Origin: an uncultured Calothrix sp.
GTDB lineage: Bacteria; Cyanobacteriota; Cyanobacteriia; Cyanobacteriales; Nostocaceae
Length of the DNA stretch: 50,754 nucleotides
Assembly (NCBI GenBank): GCA_937973965.1
Contig: CALJJQ010000017.1
Coordinates: forward strand, 1-50,754
Direction: 5' to 3'
In this document: positions 46,301-50,754 of the stretch, one piece after another
How positions within the stretch are numbered: the first letter of the stretch is position 1
How the letters are laid out: each line of letters begins with the position of its first letter
Program-made: the position numbers and the translations under genes
The notes under the pieces: model-generated
What the model was told of the DNA's origin: nothing
Databases searched by the model: none
What the model saw: only the letters and a program-made list of their open reading frames with translations

Positions 46301-47036
46301 TCCTTTCCACCATCGTTGGTATCCCCTTATTCGGAAGGAAAGCAGGAGGATTTTTCGTCAAATGAGCATAAACCAACTCCATCGGGTCATCCCCAGCAAA
46401 CGGTAATTCCCCCGTTAATAATTCATACAAAGTCACACCCAAGGAATAAAAATCGCTTCGGCAATCAATCCCCCGATTCATCCTTCCAGTTTGTTCAGGA
46501 GACAAATAAGCTAAAGTCCCCTCCAAAGTATCAAGGTTTCCGACTTCCCGAATTTCTTGAGAAACCAAAGCTGCAATACTAAAATCAATCAGCTTTACCT
46601 GTCCCGATTCCGGTTCTACTAAAATATTCGCAGGTTTTATATCCTTGTGAATAACCCCTTGCTGATGAACATGTTCCAAAATCCCAGCAACCTGTACAGC
46701 AACTCCTAAAACCTCTCCCACACCCCTATTTCCCTCCCGGAAATATTTACATAGAGAGATCCCCCCAAAATCCTCCATCACTAACATGTAACTATTCCCA
46801 CATACATCAAAACTGTAAATCGGGACAACACCCGCTATATTCAGTTTTTGAGTAACTGTGTACTGGTGACGAAATCTAAATATCTCCTGGGGAGTCGGAG
46901 AAGGATTTCTCAGTAGTTTTACCACCACAGGTAAGCGATCACCTTCTCGAATTGCTCGATAAACAATTGTTCGAGAACCATGATATAATTCTTCCAGAAT
47001 TTCGTATCCGGGAATACTGCTGTGGTTAGTAATCAT
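43377..47036 (-). CDS. N-terminal part: Ser/Thr kinase, AAA ATPase and TPR-like region
   Basis: 1219 residues. Kinase domain about 8-275: loop LYHGSRTIVYRA, VVVKLLR (Lys about 40), catalytic IHKDIKPANIL (HKD) and LIDFSIAAL, where DFS replaces DFG as is usual for this family. Then an AAA ATPase (about 310-640) with Walker A CGYSGVGKTSLI and Walker B-like VEFIDDVQWA. The rest is helical, TPR/STAND-like. It ends at the TAG. Between kinase and ATPase the segment CDTPMESLRDRMSQ is encoded by a palindromic repeat. A protein of this length could still be made and carry kinase activity. Confidence 0.85.
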   Translation of the reverse strand: MITNHSSIPGYEILEELYHGSRTIVYRAIREGDRLPVVVKLLRNPSPTPQEIFRFRHQYTVTQKLNIAGVVPIYSFDVCGNSYMLVMEDFGGISLCKYFREGNRGVGEVLGVAVQVAGILEHVHQQGVIHKDIKPANILVEPESGQVKLIDFSIAALVSQEIREVGNLDTLEGTLAYLSPEQTGRMNRGIDCRSDFYSLGVTLYELLTGELPFAGDDPMELVYAHLTKNPPAFLPNKGIPTMVERIVGKLMAKNPEDRYQSAGGLKFDLQRFWQEYQQTGTVNDFILGQCDTPMESLRDRMSQLRIPEKLYGRENQLKTLLDAFTAVQEEGGCQVVVVCGYSGVGKTSLIRELLKPVTASRGHFISGKFDQLQRDVPYACIAASYGDLIRQILSEGKESVEYWRDRFSAVVGPNGQLIIDLIPELELLIGQQASLEELPVQEAQNRFEQTLMDFATATGSPKSPLVEFIDDVQWANLTTISFLKRLLTSSQTQHRLVILAYRNNEVDPTHPFIQALTEIEAQGLSLTRIVLDSLSLHDVMQLIADTLNCHFSRIQALAKLLYEKTQGNPFFLIQLLKSLHEGNLLSFERETGEWKWDLTTIRQQNLTDNVVELMIGKLRNLFISTQEVLRLAACIGDKFDLQTLGIISQQSPQSALKNLWPAIVQNLVIPLDKDYKLFLDDIIDNYSVLDKNPRFRFQHDRIQEAAYCLIPQERKQQVHKQIAELLLQNISAEKLAENIFEIVNHANQAVSLFTNHAEREKFAQLNLMTGRKAKAAIAYESALNYFHMGLEFIDFTSQIISRSQEKLAKGDLILALLEEKAEAAYCCGRFAEMEECLKIIFTKSTNKLDRIKAYEIQIQAYAVQHRFLDAIAIARTALQEFSLNLPETVTFAETMAALTEVQNLLADKTETDLLNLPVMVDTEPIAITNLLSKITPAIYSCKPDLYPIIILTQVKQLVLHGNNSDAAFIYATYGGLQGIILEDIDAVYKFGKLALQMVSKLNHYSRSKVNLTVAQVNLHCKQHYRESLPLLIEGYQVGMAVGEREFAGYNAGYIIHCAYLTGVNLKTVINDAQVYIQQLQKFNLLSALDLANIAVFAAKYLENFLDKSVVKSQKEEFYSRIHQTGGLNGLCLYWFYEMIHEYLCDRREEANQAHVHVNQTIVSLAGTIFIPLFHFYDSLVILNNYPHCTDENDKKEILERVKNNQQKLLHRAHYAPMNF
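46137..46168. repeat. 32-nt HIP1-headed palindromic repeat inside the kinase gene
   Basis: GCGATCGCGAAGCG then ACTCCATAGGAGTATCGC. It matches the copy at 21082-21113 at about 24 of 32 positions, keeping GCGATCGCG, CTCC, GGAG and ATCGC. It encodes part of the linker between kinase and ATPase domains without breaking the frame. Confidence 0.6.
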
Positions 47037-47374
47037 ACTGGGAAGAAATCCTTACTATTGCTGAATATTTCCTATGTTTAGTCTTCCCACTTTGCCTGAA
47101 AAATTCAACTCCCAACCAGAAATTATGACACCTACATTGGCTGCGGACACCAGAACCAATAAAAGTAGTTTTTTCCACACCCTGTTCCCCACTTCCCACT
47201 TACTTTCAAGTAGGGGCATTGAATTTATTAATGAACTATGATTGTACATCCTGCATCTTTTGAATCAACATCAAAATCCTTTTACGAGGGTGTTAACGCA
47301 AAAGCTCCACATCGGGTAAAATCCTAATTATTGCCACTAAGATTAATCACAAACAACATCACCAGGAGAACATC
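47037..47374. other. Spacer between kinase gene and small Cys-rich gene
   Basis: A 64-codon minus-strand frame (47055-47249) has a hydrophobic stretch but overlaps GGGAACAGG-type repeats and has no family support, so it is not called. The region must carry the promoters of both divergent genes. Confidence 0.35.
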
Positions 47375-47578
47375 ATGGAAGAAACACAAGTTAACTGTAA
47401 AGTAGACTGCGTTAACGGTTGTCTTCTCCCAGAAAAATGCCCAAACCTAGAAAACCGCCAAGCCACAACCAAATTTATCGCGGAAACATCCCTTGACCAA
47501 ATGCTAGAAATCGCCGAAGCCGCAAGACTAAAAAAACTCATGGAACCACCTAAATGGGTCATTCCCGAAGACATATAA
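47375..47578 (+). CDS. Small conserved four-cysteine protein
   Basis: 67 residues. Cys at 8, 12, 16 and 22 (VNCKVDCVNGCLLPEKCPN) form a compact C-x3-C-x3-C-x5-C cluster that could bind Zn or an Fe-S centre, followed by a helix TSLDQMLEIAEAARLKK and the end EPPKWVIPEDI. It reads like a conserved cyanobacterial small protein, but I cannot name it. A strong AGGAG lies 6 nt before the ATG. AT-poor third positions and a good ribosome binding site support coding. Confidence 0.75.
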   Translation: MEETQVNCKVDCVNGCLLPEKCPNLENRQATTKFIAETSLDQMLEIAEAARLKKLMEPPKWVIPEDI

Positions 47579-47730
47579 GACTTGCAGTACATTGAAAAAC
47601 CTTGTTACAGATGCCTGAAGACAGTTGTTTCGTGTTTAAAAGTAGTAGTAGCTGAGTATTCACCTAAATCTTGGTAAATCCTAATCTTGGTCAATTTAAT
47701 ACCAATTTGAAAAAAAATACGACAGATAAG

Positions 47731-47822
47731 GTAGGTACAATTAAACATAAAACCACAATGCAACCAATCATTCGGCGAAAAGCCTTACCCCCGTACAGAC
47801 GCGATATATCGCGTCTCTCCCT
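47731..47822. repeat. Second copy of the MITE-like repeat
   Basis: Matches 17235-17330 over about 92 bp with small changes (CAATTAAACATAAAACC identical; CCCGTACAGA then the palindrome core; GTCTCTCCCT identical at the end). Its core AGACGCGATATATCGCGTCT (47797-47816) is a perfect 20-nt palindrome. Terminal inverted repeats are not preserved as well as in copy 1. Confidence 0.65.
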
Positions 47823-47877
47823 ACATACTTTCTAATCCAAAATCTAAAATCCAAAATCCAAAATCCTATAACCTTCC

Positions 47878-48942
47878 GTGCGTCCCTATACAGCAATTTT
47901 GATTATCCCCACAGGAGTTGGTGCAGCCATCGGTGGCTATGCTGGAGACGGACTACCCGTAGCCAAAGCCATGTCGCAAGTTGTAGATAGACTGATTACC
48001 CACCCCAACGTCATGAACGGGGCAATGTTGTACTGGCCCATACCTAACAGCCTCTACGTGGAAGGATACGGACTCAACCGCTTTGCTGCTGGAAGTTGGG
48101 GTTTACGTCCAGTGCATCAGAATAAAATTGGTATAATCTTAGACCAGGCAATAGAGCCAGAATTAAGAATTAGGCAATTACAAGCAGCAGATGCAGCTAG
48201 AGCCACCTTGGGATTGCAAATATCTGATTACATAATTACAGATGCACCCCTCGGTGTGGAATTGCAAATATCAAACAGTGGTAGTAGTTGGGGTACAATT
48301 AGCAACCCGAATTCCCTATTACAAGCCGCAGATCAATTGGTTCAAAAAGCAAACGTAAATGCGATCGCAGTAGTAGCTCGCTTCCCCGACGAAATAGATC
48401 CCATTGCCGACCTCAATTACCGCAAAGGTCAAGGCGTAGACCCAATAGCCGGGTGCGAAGCAATCATTAGCCATCTAATCGTCCGTGAATTTCAAATCCC
48501 CTGCGCTCACGCACCAGCCTTTTTTCCACCTCCATTAGATACTAACCTATCACCCCGTTCCGCCGCCGAAGAAATTGGCTACACATTCTTACCCAGCGTC
48601 CTAGTCGGACTCCATCGCGCTCCCCAGTTCCTATACCATCCATCAGACCCATCTCCCCAACCATGTGATATCTGGTCAAACCAAGTAGACGCACTGGTAA
48701 TCCCTGCAACCGCAAGTGGAAATAGTTGTGTCATGCACCTCAGCCAACAAAAAACACTTATCATCGCCGTAGAAGAGAATTACACCCAAATTCAAGTTCC
48801 CCCCCATAAAATCGGCATCAAATCACTACAAGTTCAATCCTATTTAGAAGCCATCGGTATCCTCGCAGCTCATAAATCAGGTATCGACCCCCAAGGTTTT
48901 ATTACAACCAAATCATCCCAACATATCGAAAGATTAAGTTGA
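47878..48942 (+). CDS. DUF3326 family protein
   Basis: 354 residues. The opening YTAILIIPTGVGAAIGGYAGDGLPVAKAMSQV and the segments GAMLYWPIPNSLYVEGYGLNRF, GQGVDPIAGCEAIISHLIV and IPCAHAPAFFPPPLD match the DUF3326 family of cyanobacteria and plants, function unknown. GTG start at 47878, with the AAATCCAAAATCC repeat directly upstream instead of a clear ribosome binding site. Single gene. Confidence 0.85.
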   Translation: MRPYTAILIIPTGVGAAIGGYAGDGLPVAKAMSQVVDRLITHPNVMNGAMLYWPIPNSLYVEGYGLNRFAAGSWGLRPVHQNKIGIILDQAIEPELRIRQLQAADAARATLGLQISDYIITDAPLGVELQISNSGSSWGTISNPNSLLQAADQLVQKANVNAIAVVARFPDEIDPIADLNYRKGQGVDPIAGCEAIISHLIVREFQIPCAHAPAFFPPPLDTNLSPRSAAEEIGYTFLPSVLVGLHRAPQFLYHPSDPSPQPCDIWSNQVDALVIPATASGNSCVMHLSQQKTLIIAVEENYTQIQVPPHKIGIKSLQVQSYLEAIGILAAHKSGIDPQGFITTKSSQHIERLS

Positions 48943-49385
48943 GAAAGCAATCTTTAACGATAAATTTGTCAAGTATCAATATTAACCACCTCGTGAAAAC
49001 AGGAAATAAGCTCAAACAGTATATTTGTTTTTATCGGCTATTCCCGATTCCCTACTCCCCACTCCCAAAAAGCAAGCTTATTAAGTGTTAAAGGCGACTT
49101 TAAACACAACCTCTAACATAACCATAGTAGGATAAACAGAAAACCGTTGCGCCCTGACCGCTAAATATCATATCCAGTTGATCTAACCATAATCTCAAAT
49201 TCAAGCCTTTGCACCTTACCTGTATTTTGAGCAAGGGAGTGATAAGCCTTGAGTAGTGGGTTGATTTTCCTCCTAACTCCCTATTCCCTGTTTCCTAATC
49301 ACTAGAAGTTTGAGGAGTTTGTGAGAAATCTGGGTCTAACGCTGATGCGTGAGTTTTTGTGGGTACATTAAATGGATATTAACGT
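48943..49385. other. Spacer with a relative of the 23108 MITE-like element
   Basis: Positions about 49211-49338 follow the element at 23108-23232 in order (GAGTAGTGGGTTGATTTTCCTCC, CTCCCTATTCCCTG, GTTTGTGAGAAAT), but the left end is degraded. No gene. Confidence 0.45.
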
Positions 49386-49510
49386 AAGTTGCTAGTTAGT
49401 GCTTATAAATGTATCATTATAATATATAATATCTGCTTCCCTGTATTTTTAGACACGAAAATTTTAGATTTTGTACTTAAAAATCGATATTCTTTTACAA
49501 CTAGCAACTT
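49386..49510. mobile_element. 125-bp block with perfect 12-bp terminal inverted repeats
   Basis: AAGTTGCTAGTT (49386-49397) and AACTAGCAACTT (49499-49510) are exact complements flanking a very AT-rich 101-bp interior without coding capacity. ATTAAC occurs just outside both ends (2 and 5 nt away), a possible remnant of target duplication. A hairpin AACCCTTGCC / GGCgAAGGGTT (49533-49557) follows just downstream. Confidence 0.5.
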
Positions 49511-49764
49511 GGGTTATTAACATAAGCTTTTCAACCCTTGCCTAAAGGCGAAGGGTTAAAAATGAGTATTTCTATAAAATACTTGCATATACTACCCAAG
49601 TGAACAAAAAATCAACCCAAAAGTGGCAACATTAGAAATAAACACCATACATCTTGACCAGATTGAACCAGATTAACAACCCTTTCTCAATTCATTACCT
49701 AATTCCTGCAATTTGTTCCTCATATTACCGACAAACATCAACCATCTATCAAACCTAACTAATC
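49511..49764. other. Spacer upstream of the CPBP protease gene
   Basis: Contains the hairpin at 49533-49557 (7-bp outer stem, 3-bp inner stem with one bulge), not followed by a T-run. No gene seen. Confidence 0.35.
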
Positions 49765-50349
49765 GTGACCCCACAACATCACCAAGAACCAGAAGCTCCC
49801 TCTTTAACTAGAATCCAAGTACTAGTTGCAATGGGAGTAACTGCAATCATTCTCTGGATTATCGCCAAAATTTGCTTGCGGTTTTCCGGAATTCCTCTTA
49901 TGAGTTGGCGTTGGCACGAACCAGATTTTCTTTTTGGAGTAGGGTTAGGACTTGGTATAACCCTAATCAGTGGTCTTGGCTACAAACTAATTACCCCCTA
50001 TCGTCAAAGTGTTGATTTTTACCTAGATATAGTTCTCAAACCCTTAGCTCTACCGGACCTAATCTGGTTAGGACTACTACCAGGTTTAAGCGAAGAACTA
50101 CTATTTAGAGGAGTTTTAATTCCAGCCCTCGGCTCCAACCATTTTGCCATCATCGTTTCTAGCATCAGTTTCGGCATACTCCATCTCAGTTCCCCCCACC
50201 AATGGACATACGTTGCCTGGGCAACGGTTGTCGGTCTTATATTTGGTTATAGCACCCTGATCACAGGTAATCTACTAGTCGCCATCGTCGCCCATATCAC
50301 GACCAATCTTCTTTCTAGCTATCTATGGAAATTGGAAAACTCCCACTAA
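49765..50349 (+). CDS. CPBP-family intramembrane metalloprotease
   Basis: 194 residues with about five predicted membrane helices. The CPBP (CAAX protease/Abi) motifs are EELLFRG (Glu110, Glu111, Arg115), FGILH (His140) and AHITTN (His177, Asn181). Such proteins are integral-membrane glutamate or metallo-type proteases; in cyanobacteria their substrates are mostly unknown. GTG start; no strong ribosome binding site. Confidence 0.9.
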   Translation: MTPQHHQEPEAPSLTRIQVLVAMGVTAIILWIIAKICLRFSGIPLMSWRWHEPDFLFGVGLGLGITLISGLGYKLITPYRQSVDFYLDIVLKPLALPDLIWLGLLPGLSEELLFRGVLIPALGSNHFAIIVSSISFGILHLSSPHQWTYVAWATVVGLIFGYSTLITGNLLVAIVAHITTNLLSSYLWKLENSH

Positions 50350-50464
50350 CACTTCCTCACATAAAACTCGTCGAAAAGGAAAGTAGAACCTTGCAGGAAA
50401 CTAACGCTCCGAACTCTTATCCAGCAAGAGCTTCAAAAATAAAATATTTTTTTTGAAAAAAGGG
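50350..50464. other. Spacer upstream of the rRNA promoter
   Basis: No gene. An AT-rich stretch (AAAATAAAATATTTTTTTTG, about 50437-50456) lies just before the -35 and could act as an UP element. Confidence 0.35.
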
Positions 50465-50493
50465 TTGACAAAGCAAAAAGGAATAGATAGGAT
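50465..50493 (+). promoter_or_regulatory. rRNA operon promoter
   Basis: A perfect -35 TTGACA (50465-50470) and -10 TAGGAT (50488-50493, 4 of 6) are spaced by 17 bp. Transcription should start near 50500, giving about 200 nt of pre-16S leader. Confidence 0.65.
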
Positions 50494-50698
50494 GTATAGG
50501 TGACTGAAACGCAAAGCCAACACAAGAGAGGCAAGCTTCAGGAAACATCGAACCTAGAAAAAAGAAATAGTTTGAAAGCGAATTAAACCGAAGCCCAACG
50601 TCAAGAGAAAATGAGACGAGGCTGAGGTCAGAAAAAATCAGCCAAAATCAATAAAACAAAAAGAGCTAAAGAAAGCTGGAAATTTTGTTGAAAGAAAC

Positions 50699-50754
<56 letters not shown>

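Larger units (their letters stand above)
41211..47036 (-). pseudogene. Giant Ser/Thr kinase-ATPase-GAF-PAS-histidine kinase gene with two in-frame stops
   Basis: One frame of 1942 codons without frameshift, broken by TAG (43377-43379) and TGA (41412-41414). Around the TAG the text reads APMNF-stop-HKYDLVTAE, where family members carry a residue such as Gln (CAG to TAG is one change). Around the TGA it reads LQIKI-stop-DNGKGM, inside the ATPase G1 box (for example TGG to TGA). Domain order is that of the cyanobacterial hybrid kinases: Ser/Thr kinase, AAA ATPase, TPR-like repeats, GAF, PAS, HisKA, HATPase. Both stops are transitions of C or G. Pseudogene, sequencing error and readthrough are the options; conservation of the rest suggests recent change. 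Confidence 0.8.

Noticed and set aside
47055-47249. 64-codon minus-strand ORF upstream of the giant kinase
   Set aside because: Its N-terminal part reads through a repeat-rich stretch and there is no family support or ribosome binding site.

Overview
The window comes from a filamentous, probably Nostocales-type, cyanobacterium. The evidence is a psbA gene for photosystem II D1, many HIP1 octamers (GCGATCGC), AT-rich spacers full of degenerate heptamer repeats (GTCAAC-type and GGGAGTA-type), a HetI-like phosphopantetheinyl transferase, a giant Ser/Thr-kinase/ATPase/histidine-kinase protein, and the 5' end of a cyanobacterial-type 16S rRNA at the right edge. Genes are mostly single transcription units separated by long spacers, so there are few operons.

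Layout. 1-7 kb: a partial gene, a SprT-like metallopeptidase convergent with an LRV-repeat protein, D-lactate dehydrogenase, a conserved secreted protein, bioD, and a PD-(D/E)XK-type protein cut by an in-frame stop. 7-12 kb: an iron or cobalamin uptake group (substrate-binding lipoprotein, VOC protein, AMIN-TonB receptor). 12-22 kb: PepSY-like lipoprotein, an unknown protein with a helix-rich N-terminal region, HlyD-type adaptor, two SDR/NmrA-type proteins, a red-chlorophyll-catabolite-reductase-like protein, glutathione peroxidase, a J-domain/pentapeptide fusion and a small zinc-ribbon membrane protein. 22-26 kb: a 2H phosphoesterase and a type II restriction-modification pair of AvaI/BsoBI type. 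26-30 kb: DAHP synthase behind two tandem aromatic leader peptides, a GDT1-type manganese exporter behind a yybP-ykoY-like riboswitch, xseB and psbA. 30-41 kb: LOG protein, class I aldolase (fbaB), VOC protein, RtcB, PPTase, dGTPase, SDR. 41-47 kb: the giant kinase, interrupted by two in-frame stops. 47-50.7 kb: small Cys-rich protein, DUF3326 protein, CPBP protease, rRNA promoter and the start of 16S rRNA.

The most notable signals are regulatory. (1) Two successive short ORFs with runs of Phe/Tyr/Trp codons, each followed by overlapping antiterminator and terminator hairpins, precede DAHP synthase, the first enzyme of aromatic amino acid synthesis. (2) A manganese-riboswitch-like leader precedes the EGD(K/R)T-motif exporter. 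Its hairpin loop carries a perfect complement to the Shine-Dalgarno sequence, and this also moves the start codon to an internal GTG. (3) CYCGRG, the expected target of the restriction enzyme, was seen only once in the whole window. (4) Several palindromic or MITE-like repeat families are dispersed here, two copies of one lying in frame inside coding sequences.

All family assignments rest on recognising motifs by eye. No database search or folding program was run.
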